DNA of 64,000 nt from Thalassoglobus neptunius (GTDB lineage Bacteria > Planctomycetota > Planctomycetia > Planctomycetales > Planctomycetaceae): contig NZ_SIHI01000001.1 in NCBI RefSeq assembly GCF_007859735.1, positions 1,322,251 through 1,386,250 on the forward strand. Reading direction: 5' to 3'. The notes beneath the pieces were generated by a model. The model saw only the letters and a list, made by a program, of their open reading frames with translations. It did not search any database and was not told the DNA's origin. Positions 25,970 to 35,260 of the stretch are shown here, in pieces. A program made the position numbers and the translations under genes. Each line of letters begins with the position of its first letter. The first letter of the stretch is position 1.

Positions 25970-28303
25970 TTATTCAGTAAGTTGAAACTGGACTTCGTCA
26001 ATTGTTCCAGTGAACTCGAATTTTCCGCGATCGGCATATGCCGGGTCGACGGGAGTGATGGAGTCTCGTCCAACTTCGAAAGGCTCCAGGCCATGGCGAA
26101 AGAGAGAACGCGGCAGTTCCCCTTTGCCAACCGGTTTTCCGTTGACGAATAGCTCGAGTGTTCCCCCGCCCTCTTTCGAGCCGTTGGGAGTGAATTCCGT
26201 TGCGACGGTCACTTCTCCAGTTCCGACCGGAATGGTTCCAGGAATGTTGACGTTCGCAATGTCAAAACACGAGTACCGAAAATTGGGCTTGGAGTCTTGA
26301 ATGTACAACGCCCATCCGGCTGAAAATCCCCCGGCGCACGTGATCACACCTTCAGCACCATTCTCAGGAACCTGAATTCTCGCGGTGATTTTATGTCCGC
26401 GCGGAAAAATCTGCGGGCCGATCGGATCAGGCATCGCAACATCATTTCCGTAGTACTTCCAACTCGTAGGAGGCGTTCCCCCAACGCGCAGCTTCGGATC
26501 GAATCGTTCAGCGAATCGAGGATCGAGCGGAAAGACCTGATACTTGAGTGCTTCCTCTGTGAACAGATCCTGAAGTTCTTTCAGTTTTTGTGGATGTTCT
26601 TCAACGAGATTGACCGCTTGTGAGAAGTCGTCTTCGATGTTGTACAGTTCCCATTTGGCGTTTAGAAAGTCGCCGGTTCGGCTGTTTGTGTCCCACGGAA
26701 CTCCGAAGTGAGAACAGGCAATCCATCCGTCGTGATAGATGGCCCGGTTGCAGAACATTTCGAAATACTGAGTTTGTCTCGTCCCTTCACTTGCCTGATC
26801 ATCGAACGAATAAAGCATGCTGACGCCTTCGATCGGTTGTTGATCGATGCCATTCACAGTTTTGGGTTCAGGGATTTTGCAGGCTTCAAGAATCGTCGGA
26901 ACAACGTCAATCACGTGATGAAATTGAGTGCGTTGCTCCCCTTTGCTTTGAATCCCTTTCGGCCAGTGTACGACCATTGGATTTCGCGTTCCCCCAAAGT
27001 GAGAAGCGACTTGCTTTGTCCACTGAAACGGGCTGTCCATGGCCCATGCCCAGCCGACAGGCACATGCGGTTCACTTGTTGGACCACCGATTTCGTCGAG
27101 CCGGTTGACGGTGCTTTCCAGGCCAAGCTGAATTCCAAGCAGACTTGCCAGTTCGCTGAACGTTCCTTCGAGACCTCCTTCGGCACTGGCGCCGTTGTCG
27201 CCCACGATGTAAAGCACGAGTGTGTTTTCAAGTTCACCGGACTTTTCCAGACTGTCGATCAAACGCCCGACATGAAAGTCAGTATGCGCCATGAAGTCTG
27301 CGTAGTTCTCCATCAGTCGCAGGTAGACAGTTCGTTGCTGGTCCGTTTGACTGTCCCAAGATGGGATCTCTGTCGGTCGTGGCGTCAGCTTGGTGCCGGG
27401 AGGAATGACTCCCATGTCGAGTTGCCGTTGATGAACAATCTCTCGTTCGCGATCCCATCCGTGGTCGAACTTGCCTTTGTGGCGCCCTTGCCAATCTTTC
27501 GGAACATGATGCGGAGCATGGACTGCACCGGTGCTGAAGTAGGTAAACCACGGTTTGTCAGGATTGGCAGCTCGGACATTGTTGATCCACTTGATCGCCT
27601 CGTCCGTGAGGTCTTCAGTGAGATGGTAACCCTCTTCCGGAGTTTTCGGCGGGGAAACCCAGGTCGTGTTTCGGTAAAGAGTCGGGTAGAACTGGTGGGC
27701 TTCTCCCTGATTGAATCCGTAGAAATACTCAAAGCCTAAACCAGTCGGCCAGCGGTCAAAGGGGCCAGCTGGGCTGATGTCTGGTTCAGGAGTGTTGTGC
27801 CACTTTCCGAACATCGAGGTTGCGTATCCATTCCCGCGAAGGAGTTCAGGAATCAAGGCCGTGCTTTCGGGAATGATTCCGGTGTACCCGGGAAAACCGG
27901 TCCCCATCTCGATAATCACACCTGTTCCGACGGAGTGATGGTTTCGCCCAGCGAGAAGTGCTGCTCGTGTCGGGCTGCAAAGAGCCGTTGTATGAAATCG
28001 AGTATAGGTCAATCCGTTATCGGCCAGTTGCTGAAGATTTGGGGTCTGCACGGAACCACCAAACGGAGAACACATTCCGAAACCGACATCGTCGAGAAGG
28101 ATGATGAGCACGTTCGGTGAACCTTCCCGTGCGCGTAACGGCTGCGGATAAGATGCCGTCGAATCACTCAGCGTTTCTCCAACCTCTCCCTTAAAGGGAG
28201 GATCAGGTTGAGGAATTTGCGTTTGCCCGGAAGACTCCTGCCCAGTCGTAGCGACGACGAAGAAGAGTGCAGCGAGACAGCATCGAAATTGCACCATCGA
28301 CAT
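25970..28303 (-). CDS. Secreted arylsulfatase with long C-terminal beta domain
   Basis: A 777-residue type I sulfatase. Signal peptide in residues 1 to about 27; PNVLIILLDDVGFG starts the catalytic domain, and Cys109 in LCSPTRAALLAGRN is the formylglycine site. SMFGKWHNTPE and YIVGDNGAS supply metal and sulfate ligands. The order and long inserts match the AtsA-type arylsulfatases of planctomycetes and actinobacteria. Residues from about 600 form a beta-rich extension (TARIQVPENGAEGVITCAGG, LFVNGKPVGKGELPR) resembling a concanavalin/LamG-like fold, possibly for substrate binding. Start supported by GAGGAAG upstream. The same-strand neighbour at 24431-25891 is also a sulfatase. Confidence 0.93.
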   Translation of the reverse strand: MSMVQFRCCLAALFFVVATTGQESSGQTQIPQPDPPFKGEVGETLSDSTASYPQPLRAREGSPNVLIILLDDVGFGMCSPFGGSVQTPNLQQLADNGLTYTRFHTTALCSPTRAALLAGRNHHSVGTGVIIEMGTGFPGYTGIIPESTALIPELLRGNGYATSMFGKWHNTPEPDISPAGPFDRWPTGLGFEYFYGFNQGEAHQFYPTLYRNTTWVSPPKTPEEGYHLTEDLTDEAIKWINNVRAANPDKPWFTYFSTGAVHAPHHVPKDWQGRHKGKFDHGWDREREIVHQRQLDMGVIPPGTKLTPRPTEIPSWDSQTDQQRTVYLRLMENYADFMAHTDFHVGRLIDSLEKSGELENTLVLYIVGDNGASAEGGLEGTFSELASLLGIQLGLESTVNRLDEIGGPTSEPHVPVGWAWAMDSPFQWTKQVASHFGGTRNPMVVHWPKGIQSKGEQRTQFHHVIDVVPTILEACKIPEPKTVNGIDQQPIEGVSMLYSFDDQASEGTRQTQYFEMFCNRAIYHDGWIACSHFGVPWDTNSRTGDFLNAKWELYNIEDDFSQAVNLVEEHPQKLKELQDLFTEEALKYQVFPLDPRFAERFDPKLRVGGTPPTSWKYYGNDVAMPDPIGPQIFPRGHKITARIQVPENGAEGVITCAGGFSAGWALYIQDSKPNFRYSCFDIANVNIPGTIPVGTGEVTVATEFTPNGSKEGGGTLELFVNGKPVGKGELPRSLFRHGLEPFEVGRDSITPVDPAYADRGKFEFTGTIDEVQFQLTE

Positions 28304-28689
28304 AATGTCTTCCTCGGAATTTCATTGGAAATGATTTGTATTGGTAACCAGAATTGGTCGTAAGTGAACCGAGATGTGATCATCAAACTTCGAATGCCTT
28401 CAACAACCGAGGCTTGCCGGGTCAACTCACACACCTCGTTTTAACATCGCTTCGAATGAGAATCTACCGGGCAGGCGACGAAGGTCTGAGATTGTCGCTT
28501 CACTCCTTGAACCGGAGTGGTTGTCAAAGGCTCAAAATATCATCAGGATACCCTCCAAGGTGGGGCGGTCCTGGTTCTTTCGACGACTTTCTTCACTTTC
28601 CAGATGTAGTCAAGCATGCTTTCGCGACGACGCTCAAGACTCTGTAGCGTCGGCGAATAAAACTTCGAATATCAAAGGCGAAAGAATCG
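28304..28689. other. Divergent intergenic region, no feature seen
   Basis: 386 bp between the arylsulfatase and the gltS-like gene. It must contain both promoters. Short frames with Arg/Ser-rich translations were not accepted as genes. Confidence 0.4.
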
Positions 28690-29895
28690 ATGAATCAAAT
28701 TCAGGTGACCGGTGTCGATGTTGTCATCGTCGCGATTGCTGTGCTGTGGGTGGGTAACCGCATCACACAGGCAGTCTCGATGTTGAAGAAGTACAGCATC
28801 CCCATTGCTGTGACTGGTGGGTTGCTTTGCAGCTTGGCGGTCGCGGCTGTCAGAGCGATCGGCGGACCTGAAATCGTCTTCGAAATGGCAACTCGTGACA
28901 CCCTGCTGATGGTGTTCTTCACGACGATTGGAATTTCTGCGAAGTTCGGACGGCTCGCGGCCGGAGGAAAGTCTCTCGGAGTGATGGTTCTGTGTGCGGG
29001 AGTCTTTCTGGTGATTCAGGATTTCATCGGAGTTATGGTCGCATCTGCAATGGGATCACATCCGGCATACGGTCTTTTCGCGGGAAGTGTGTCACTCGCC
29101 GGGGGACATGGAACAGCGATCGCCTGGGGCAAGGAGGCGGAAGCTGCGGGCCTGCCGAATGCCGATTTGATTGGGATTGCGTTTGCGACGTTCGGTCTCG
29201 TTGCGGGAGGAGTGATTGGGGGACCGGTGGCCGAATGGTTGATTAAGCGAAATCACCTTGAACCAAAAAATACGACCGAAGAGGCATCCATCGCGGAAGA
29301 GTCTGAGTCTTCGGAACCTTACTCGCTCAATCTCGCATTGCGGGTCATGCTGATCCTCGCCTTATGTCTTTCATTCGGCGAAGTCGTGAACGCCTGGCTC
29401 TTCTCGAATGACATCAAGCTGCCTGGCTTCCTCACAGCGATGATGGTCGGGATCGTCATTACCAACCTGTCCGATCGTTTCGGAAAACCGTTGCCGCTCA
29501 CGTATTTCGACTACGTCGGAGAAGTGGCACTCCAGCTGTTTCTGGCGATGAGTTTAATGAGTATGGATCTCTCGTCGCTTGCGAGTTCCTTCGGGACGAT
29601 CATCTTTGTTTTAGTAATTCAAGTTCTTGTGATCGCGTTGTTTGGCATCCTCGTAATCTTTCGAGCGATGGGCAAAGACTACGACGCAGCTGTCATCGTC
29701 GGCGGGTTCTGCGGTCTCGGAATGGGGGCCACACCGGTGGCGATCGCCAACATGAGCGCGGTCACTCGCAAGTACGGACCGTCATTCAAGGCGTTCCTCG
29801 TCGTCCCGCTCGTCGGTGCTTTCTTTATCGACGTGCTCAACGCAATGGTGATTAAGTTCTTCGTCGGACTGCCAATCATGCAGCAGACCCTGTGA
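28690..29895 (+). CDS. Sodium/glutamate symporter (GltS family)
   Basis: A 401-residue inner-membrane carrier with about 10-12 helices in two inverted halves. The first half has GGLLCSLAVAAV and MVFFTTIGISAKFGRLAAGGK, and SVSLAGGHGTAIAWG is the GltS re-entrant signature with its Gly-rich G-G-H-G-T. The second half repeats FCGLGMGATPVAIANM. The family imports glutamate with sodium. An acidic cytoplasmic linker (about residues 198-213) separates the halves. Specificity could extend to related acids. It is divergent from the sulfatases and ends before a bidirectional terminator. Confidence 0.88.
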   Translation: MNQIQVTGVDVVIVAIAVLWVGNRITQAVSMLKKYSIPIAVTGGLLCSLAVAAVRAIGGPEIVFEMATRDTLLMVFFTTIGISAKFGRLAAGGKSLGVMVLCAGVFLVIQDFIGVMVASAMGSHPAYGLFAGSVSLAGGHGTAIAWGKEAEAAGLPNADLIGIAFATFGLVAGGVIGGPVAEWLIKRNHLEPKNTTEEASIAEESESSEPYSLNLALRVMLILALCLSFGEVVNAWLFSNDIKLPGFLTAMMVGIVITNLSDRFGKPLPLTYFDYVGEVALQLFLAMSLMSMDLSSLASSFGTIIFVLVIQVLVIALFGILVIFRAMGKDYDAAVIVGGFCGLGMGATPVAIANMSAVTRKYGPSFKAFLVVPLVGAFFIDVLNAMVIKFFVGLPIMQQTL

Positions 29896-30210
29896 CCTCT
29901 CGTCACTTCGCTTCTTGATCACGCTCGATTCATAAACCATGAACTCGCACTTTGAACGAGTTGCGCATCCGTTGTGAATTCAGGCTGAAAGTGGTTCTTC
30001 GAATAGACTGAAACAGACCGCGAGTTAGAGCGGGAAATCGATTCACTGAATCTAATACGTGCGCTGGATTCGTGAACTCAAGAATACCCTCGTTCAATGA
30101 AAAACACCGCTGCAAGAACTGATCTTGCAGCGGTGTTTTGTTCTATTGAACTGTACTCGAACTTGTGTCTTCCAGTCATTCAAGACTGAAGGAACATGTC
30201 TGGGATACTT
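29896..30210. other. Convergent intergenic region with bidirectional terminator
   Basis: 315 bp between the convergent gltS-like and DUF1559 genes. Apart from the terminator at 30101-30139 no feature was seen. Confidence 0.5.
30101..30139. terminator. Bidirectional terminator
   Basis: A perfect 17-bp inverted repeat AAAACACCGCTGCAAGA/TCTTGCAGCGGTGTTTT with a 5-nt loop, placed between two convergent genes. The A-tract on one side and T-tract on the other allow termination in both directions. Confidence 0.92.
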
Positions 30211-31245
30211 CTAAAACGATCCAACGACCTGACCATCGTTTCGGGCGCAGAGACGTTGGAATGTTCCAACTTCCGACCATGGAACGACGTTGTTGTTCAC
30301 GTTCGCCCAACTCGTTTGAGTGTGGTCGATGCTTGTGCTGAGGAATCGGACTGATCCGTCTGCGAGGAGGAACTGAGCTCCTCCAATGTGCAAGCTTCCG
30401 TATGAGTTGCGTTTCGTATTATTGTTGGCCACTGATGGAGGATTGATTCGGAACTCTCCCGCTCGCATGGTGGATTCAGGAGCATCCGCACGCCCGTTGT
30501 TGTTGCGTTGGAAGTGTCCATACCAGGTTGCGTCCCATAAGAAAGCTCCGCCGCCAGTGTCTGCTCCGACTCCCCAGTATTTGACCTCACCGGCCAGGAT
30601 TGTATTGGAAGAACCGTCCGTGATGTCTCGGAATCCGAAGTTCTGATCTTCGATCATAATTCCATTCTTCCGGCCAGCAGGTTGCGTGTAGTAAGCCGAC
30701 TGGACGAAGGAGCCCGGGCAGGCGACATAACTTGTCGACGCGATTCCCGGATTGTTGAACTGAACACTTCCGTTGGCTGCTCCGATCTTAAAGTGAGACG
30801 GCTGAGTGGATGAAGGGCAGGTCATCATGGTGAATGTCGAAGTGATCACTTCGTCGTTCGGCGGTTCCCACATCCCGCGCCCATCGAACTGGATCATGTT
30901 GAACAGGTTGGCCTGATCGATCATCGGGAGAATCGACATGCTCCAACCCCAGCCCGGTGCACGATTCGGGCGGTCACCGCGATTCCGTACGCCGTTTCCG
31001 TTCACTGACATTGCTTCGCTCTGGAACATCCAGCCGGGAGGAAATTTTCCGTAAACGTCATGGTAGTTGTGCATCGCCAACCCGACTTGTTTGAGGTTGT
31101 TTTTGCATTGAGTTCTCCGAGCAGCTTCCCGTGCTTGTTGCACCGCTGGAAGCAGAAGCGCGATGAGAATCGCAATGATCGCGATGACGACGAGCAGTTC
31201 GATCAGCGTAAATGCGTGTCGACGTCTTGGTTGTGAAGGAGACAT
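30211..31245 (-). CDS. DUF1559 prepilin-type N-methylation domain protein
   Basis: A 344-residue protein of the planctomycete-expanded DUF1559 family. It starts [18 protein letters not shown], a type IV prepilin leader with cleavage before Phe12 and the conserved Glu five residues on. [25 protein letters not shown] follows, then the beta-rich domain and the C-terminal H-X9-DG motif in [19 protein letters not shown]. These proteins are pseudopilin-like surface proteins of unknown function, present in dozens of copies per genome. I start at the ATG 31245 (AGGTG upstream) instead of the longer frame from 31365. A small lipoprotein gene precedes it on the same strand, a common pairing. Confidence 0.95.
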   Translation of the reverse strand: MSPSQPRRRHAFTLIELLVVIAIIAILIALLLPAVQQAREAARRTQCKNNLKQVGLAMHNYHDVYGKFPPGWMFQSEAMSVNGNGVRNRGDRPNRAPGWGWSMSILPMIDQANLFNMIQFDGRGMWEPPNDEVITSTFTMMTCPSSTQPSHFKIGAANGSVQFNNPGIASTSYVACPGSFVQSAYYTQPAGRKNGIMIEDQNFGFRDITDGSSNTILAGEVKYWGVGADTGGGAFLWDATWYGHFQRNNNGRADAPESTMRAGEFRINPPSVANNNTKRNSYGSLHIGGAQFLLADGSVRFLSTSIDHTQTSWANVNNNVVPWSEVGTFQRLCARNDGQVVGSF

Positions 31246-31381
31246 TTTCAGCACCTCATAAATAGAAAGAAGAGATGGATTACAAACAGATTTGGACGAA
31301 AATAAGTGTCCACTGAACGAGTCGAATAACGCCGTCCTGAATGTAGGGCGGAAACGAATTCGCAATTCGCATCAGCGCTCT

Positions 31382-31828
31382 TCAGGGACTTTCGTCCCCA
31401 TCTCGGGCAAGATCGGATTCGACGATTCTGCCTGCATCGGACTTGAGATCAAAGTCGAACTCGTTTGTTCCTGTTGCAGCGACGTCTGCAGTCAGGGTTG
31501 AACTGACGTTGTAAACTGCCGGGACTTTCTCTTTTGCGCCGGCTGAGCTGCCCATCGACACATCCCCTGTGCTGATTCTGACAACATTCTCCCCGACCCA
31601 GGCTCCTTTTTCGTCATCACTGAACATCATCTCGTAAACACCTTCGGCGTCGGTTCGACCGTATGATGTTGTTCCACTCTCTTTCGGGGCGAAAACCACA
31701 AAAGCGTCTGGAAGAGGTTGGCCGTCCAAAGTGATTTTTCCGGTGACTCGTTGGAGGTCGTTGTCACTTCCTCCGCAACCAGCAAGTGGCGCAATTAGCA
31801 TTAAGCAAAGCAAAATTCGCATCGGCAT
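31382..31828 (-). CDS. Carboxypeptidase-regulatory-like lipoprotein
   Basis: A 148-residue lipoprotein. The signal peptide ends in a lipobox APLAGC with Cys18. The mature part is one transthyretin-like beta-sandwich: RVTGKITLDGQPLPDAFVVFAP, then GRTDAEGVYEM, as in carboxypeptidase regulatory-like domains. Such small proteins commonly precede DUF1559 genes in planctomycetes and may be transcribed with them. Start ATG 31828, with AAGGA 8 nt upstream; a TTG one codon earlier is the alternative. Function unknown. Confidence 0.88.
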   Translation of the reverse strand: MPMRILLCLMLIAPLAGCGGSDNDLQRVTGKITLDGQPLPDAFVVFAPKESGTTSYGRTDAEGVYEMMFSDDEKGAWVGENVVRISTGDVSMGSSAGAKEKVPAVYNVSSTLTADVAATGTNEFDFDLKSDAGRIVESDLARDGDESP

Positions 31829-32710
31829 CAACTTGGTCCTTCATAGTGTCTGGTGGAACTTCTGTATGTTCCAAACGATTTTGAATAAACGAATTGAATC
31901 TGCGTGCAATTAAGTCTTCACCTCCGAGATCCGAATAGACTTACGACCCGGGAGGTATTCGCATTTGGTTTGTTTACCCTTGGGAGAAAAACTCCAGGAA
32001 AACCGGAAAACAGCAAATTGAGCAACAACCCCAATTCTGACGTCACTGTGTGGAGGATTTCTCACACTATTTCCGGAAGAGATGTGATTTCCGGGAGAGA
32101 CGCTTTGCAACTTGGAGAGTCTCGCAAGACTTGCCCTGATCAATTCGCTGATTGGAATGTTTGAGCTCAGCTCAGCGAGGTTGTGTGCCTGGCGAAAGAA
32201 TCGATTTGGTTGCTGATGGACACGCACTGGCCAGCTGTTGTCAGATGGACGACTGCGTTCGTCAACCGTGACCAATCGTGATCCGTTCCAGATCAGAAGG
32301 TGAAAAAATGCACCTAAGTGGTGGGAGGTTGTTGTCATGAAGCCTCCATCAAATGGAGGATGTGGGGGGCGAACAAGTGTTCACCGTTGTATGTTACAGA
32401 ACGTATCAGAGCATTCCTATCCAATTTGTGCCATCTTTTTTCAAGAAAACTTAACGAGCCGTCCAGACAGTTGGCTCGTTCAACAATGATGGCGTGACAC
32501 TGGACGAGACTGGAAGGCGCTGTCGATCCAATTGAAGGCACTCCGTGTGAGCGTTTGAGCAGACCCGGAGGCGACCCAGAAACAGACGTTTCGATTTCGA
32601 TTGACGTAAGTTTCCGGTGACCGAAGAGTGGAGCGGAATTGTTATTGCAGGCAGAACTCGGCAGAATCGGGACGTCGGTCATCCACAATCTTTCTTGAAA
32701 AATTAGTCAC
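31829..32710. other. Long intergenic region; two doubtful coupled ORFs
   Basis: An 882-bp gap between divergent genes. Two minus-strand frames (117 codons ending at 32335 and 142 codons starting at 32338) overlap by ATGA as in operons. However, their translations are Ser/Arg/Pro/His-rich with no motif, hydrophobic pattern or ribosome site, so I do not call them. Otherwise no repeat, hairpin or RNA stands out. This is one of the least explained stretches in the window. Confidence 0.35.
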
Positions 32711-33838
32711 ATGATGTCACTTCTTGTTTTCTACGCGTTGATTGCGATTGGTTTCTCGTTCTTTTGTTCCGTCGCGGAGGCGGTTCTTCTCAGCGTGACT
32801 CCCAGCTATATCGCCACTCTTAAGGAACAGGGGAAAAGCTCTGCCCTGCTTCTGGAAAAACTGAAGGCCAACGTCGATCGTCCCCTCGCGGCGATTCTGT
32901 CTTTGAATACGGTCGCGCATACCGTGGGGGCTGCGGGAGTTGGAGCACAGGCTGCAGAAATCTGGGGAGTGGAATCCGGCGGAGGCCATGCTGTGGGATG
33001 GGCCTCGGCGGTGATGACGCTAGCGATTCTGATTCTGTCCGAGATCATTCCGAAGACCCTCGGGGCTGTCTACTGGAGAACATTGGCTGCACCGATTGCA
33101 ATGATGACCAACTGGCTGATCTGGATTCTCTATCCATTGGTTCTTCTTTCGGAAGTCTTGACCCGTTTGATTGCTGGCTCCGACCGTCAGGAAATTGTGA
33201 CGCGAGCCGAAGTGGCTGCGATGGCAGCGATTAGTGCGCAGGGAGGTCACATTGATCCGAGCGAATCACGAATTCTGGCCAATCTCTTTAAGCTTCAAAA
33301 GTTGACGGCGGAAGATGTGATGACACCCCGCACGGTGATCCGGGCCTTTCCGGAATCGATGAGTGTTTCGCAAGTGCTGGCAAAACATTCCAATCTTTCC
33401 GTGTCTAGAATTCCCATCTTCGAAGGTTCAATTGATGGAATCACCGGATTTGTATTGAAGTCCGATATCTTGCTCGCTCAGGCCAATGATCAACCGGACA
33501 CGCCTCTCACCAAGCTGAAACGGCCCTTGCGGTCAGTGAGTGCGACGACTCAACTTTCCGAGTTGTTCGACCTGTTGCTCAATGAGCGATCTCATATTGC
33601 GATCGTTGTCGATCAGTTCGGAGGAACCGACGGACTTGTCACGATGGAAGATGTGATCGAAACGCTACTTGGAATGGAAATTGTCGACGAAATGGATCGG
33701 ACCGACGACATGCAGCGGTTAGCACGAAAGCAGTGGTTAGCACGAAAGCAGTGGGAGAAGCGTGCCAAAGAAATGGGGCTCGACTCCGAACCAATCAGCG
33801 CGAAGCCCGCTCCCGACACCGAAGAGCACTCGAACTAA
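32711..33838 (+). CDS. CNNM/CBS-domain (CorC/HlyC-type) membrane protein
   Basis: A 375-residue protein. Residues 1-170 are a CNNM transmembrane domain (SFFCSVAEAVLLSVTPSYI, PLAAILSLNTVAHTVGAAGVGAQA, SEIIPKTLGAVYWR), followed by two CBS domains (EDVMTPRTVIRAFPES and HIAIVVDQFGGTDGLVTMEDVIETLLG). The CNNM/CorC group is linked to Mg2+ transport and homeostasis, with ATP sensed by the CBS pair. The usual C-terminal CorC-HlyC domain is absent; instead there is a short charged tail. The tail contains an exact duplication of an 18-bp unit at 33719-33754 (LARKQW twice). Two adjacent ATGs could start it. Confidence 0.88.
   Translation: MMSLLVFYALIAIGFSFFCSVAEAVLLSVTPSYIATLKEQGKSSALLLEKLKANVDRPLAAILSLNTVAHTVGAAGVGAQAAEIWGVESGGGHAVGWASAVMTLAILILSEIIPKTLGAVYWRTLAAPIAMMTNWLIWILYPLVLLSEVLTRLIAGSDRQEIVTRAEVAAMAAISAQGGHIDPSESRILANLFKLQKLTAEDVMTPRTVIRAFPESMSVSQVLAKHSNLSVSRIPIFEGSIDGITGFVLKSDILLAQANDQPDTPLTKLKRPLRSVSATTQLSELFDLLLNERSHIAIVVDQFGGTDGLVTMEDVIETLLGMEIVDEMDRTDDMQRLARKQWLARKQWEKRAKEMGLDSEPISAKPAPDTEEHSN
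33719..33754 (+). repeat. 18-bp tandem duplication inside a gene
   Basis: ttagcacgaaagcagtgg occurs twice without interruption and keeps the reading frame, doubling the hexapeptide LARKQW in the C-terminal tail of the CNNM protein. Confidence 0.9.
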
Positions 33839-34531
33839 GTCCCGTCAGACATCAGCTTTCTTGAGAATGAAGAGCTTCCCTCGAACTCGTTTCCTCTTGC
33901 CGAGTAAATTGGAATTGAAGGAATGGGACTGGAGGGAATTTTCGCGGCCACAAGTGCAATGACCCTTCTCCCGGGCAAGGAAAAGGGTCATAAGCACTGG
34001 CCAGCGCACCTTGTTGAAAGTGGTCTGTTTTCATCCAGACCGATCAGTTCACCAACAAAATTTGAGGTCCGGTGATAGGAGAAGCGCTTTTTCGGAACTC
34101 GGATTTCGCTGTTCGATGAACTTTCGTCAAGTTTTCACAGTCCGTTCATTTAGTTTGACAACGTGGTGAGTCCATTCTCAATAGGAAATGTATCGGATTT
34201 GCCGATTTTCGTTATTCTTCTTAAACGTCCCGGTTTCTAATCAGTGATCGAGTTGGCTCCACGAAACCTGATGTGCCGAAAATCGCCTCCGGAAGAGGTG
34301 ATTCAATCACCGAAGAAATTGCAATCGATGGCCGATCAACGATCGAGTGCCAAATCGAGCGGTGGTCGTCAAAGATGCATTTTCGCAGACGCTGGATTAC
34401 CATGTGGCGACATTGTCGATTTCACTTCACATGTCTCTCGTTGACGTCAGCCTCAAATCAACCGAATACTTTCCTGGCAGAATCTGTCGTCTGTGATTGC
34501 GGAATGATCAACGCGCTCAAGGGAGTGTTTT
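33839..34531. other. Intergenic region with a long hairpin
   Basis: 693 bp after the CNNM gene and before the sulfotransferase gene. Around 33951-33999 the arms AGTGCAATGACCCTT and AAGGGTCATAAGCACT pair almost fully around a GC-rich loop, without a T-run. Short frames at 34244-34539 have no conserved features. Nothing else was recognised. Confidence 0.45.
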
Positions 34532-35260
34532 ATGCGTGAGTTCAACAAGATCCATGTCATCGCACTTCCCCGCTGTGCGACCGTCTCAATGGCGGAAGGA
34601 CTCGGCGCGTTGGGAGTTTCGGTCGCCCACCTCGGGAAAATCTTCGGGGAACAGTCTCCGCATCATCATGATGCGAAACGCCTCATCCGCATGCATGAGC
34701 AGATCGCCCGGAAGGACTACGATCTCGACATCCTGAGTGAATGCGATGGGCTCGCGGATTACCCTGTCTGTATTCCTGAAATTTTCGAAGCTCTCGATCA
34801 GCAGTTTCCGGAGAGTCTCTTCATCAACGTTCGGCGTGATGAAAATCTTCAGTCATGGATTCAGTCAGCAGAAAAGCAATTTATCGGGCTGCGATTGCTG
34901 AAGACCGGAGACGGAGCGACTGAGGAAGACCGCCAGTTTGCTGAAGCGATGGCGGATTTTCGACGAATGACGTTCGGTCAGAGTGAATTCGATCCCGATG
35001 TTTTCCTGAAGGCGTATCACCAACATCAGGATCGTGTCCGAAACTATTTCTCAGGCCGAGAAGACCAGCTGCTCGACATTCCCGACGTCAGCCTGTTGCG
35101 GGAGAACGGGTTCCAGCTGCTTTGTGGATTCCTGAAATGTGACACCAAGCAGATTCTCTTCCCTCAGAAGAACGATCACAGCGTTGCCCCTCAGCAGGCA
35201 TTCTTTGATGCACTTAAGGAAGGCAAGATCGATTCCAAGACGGGGCTTCGACCGTCATAA
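34532..35260 (+). CDS. Sulfotransferase family protein
   Basis: A 242-residue protein. The N-terminal IHVIALPRCATVSMAEGLGALG fits the 5'-phosphosulfate-binding loop of PAPS-dependent sulfotransferases (P-R-x-x-T-x-S). FPESLFINVRRDENLQSWIQSA carries the 3'-phosphate-binding R...S pattern, as in the Sulfotransfer_4 group. It would transfer sulfate from PAPS to an unknown acceptor in the cytoplasm, interesting in a region rich in sulfatases. GGGAG lies 6 nt before the ATG. Its end overlaps the convergent TauE/SafE gene by 47 bp. Confidence 0.75.
   Translation: MREFNKIHVIALPRCATVSMAEGLGALGVSVAHLGKIFGEQSPHHHDAKRLIRMHEQIARKDYDLDILSECDGLADYPVCIPEIFEALDQQFPESLFINVRRDENLQSWIQSAEKQFIGLRLLKTGDGATEEDRQFAEAMADFRRMTFGQSEFDPDVFLKAYHQHQDRVRNYFSGREDQLLDIPDVSLLRENGFQLLCGFLKCDTKQILFPQKNDHSVAPQQAFFDALKEGKIDSKTGLRPS

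Noticed and set aside
26708-27739. Plus-strand 343-codon frame inside the arylsulfatase gene
   Set aside because: Long antisense shadow of a well-supported sulfatase; composition is unlike that of a protein and no motif is present.
33951-33999. Rho-independent terminator of the CNNM gene
   Set aside because: The hairpin is strong but more than 100 bp after the stop and is not followed by a T-run, so I list it as an unexplained structure.
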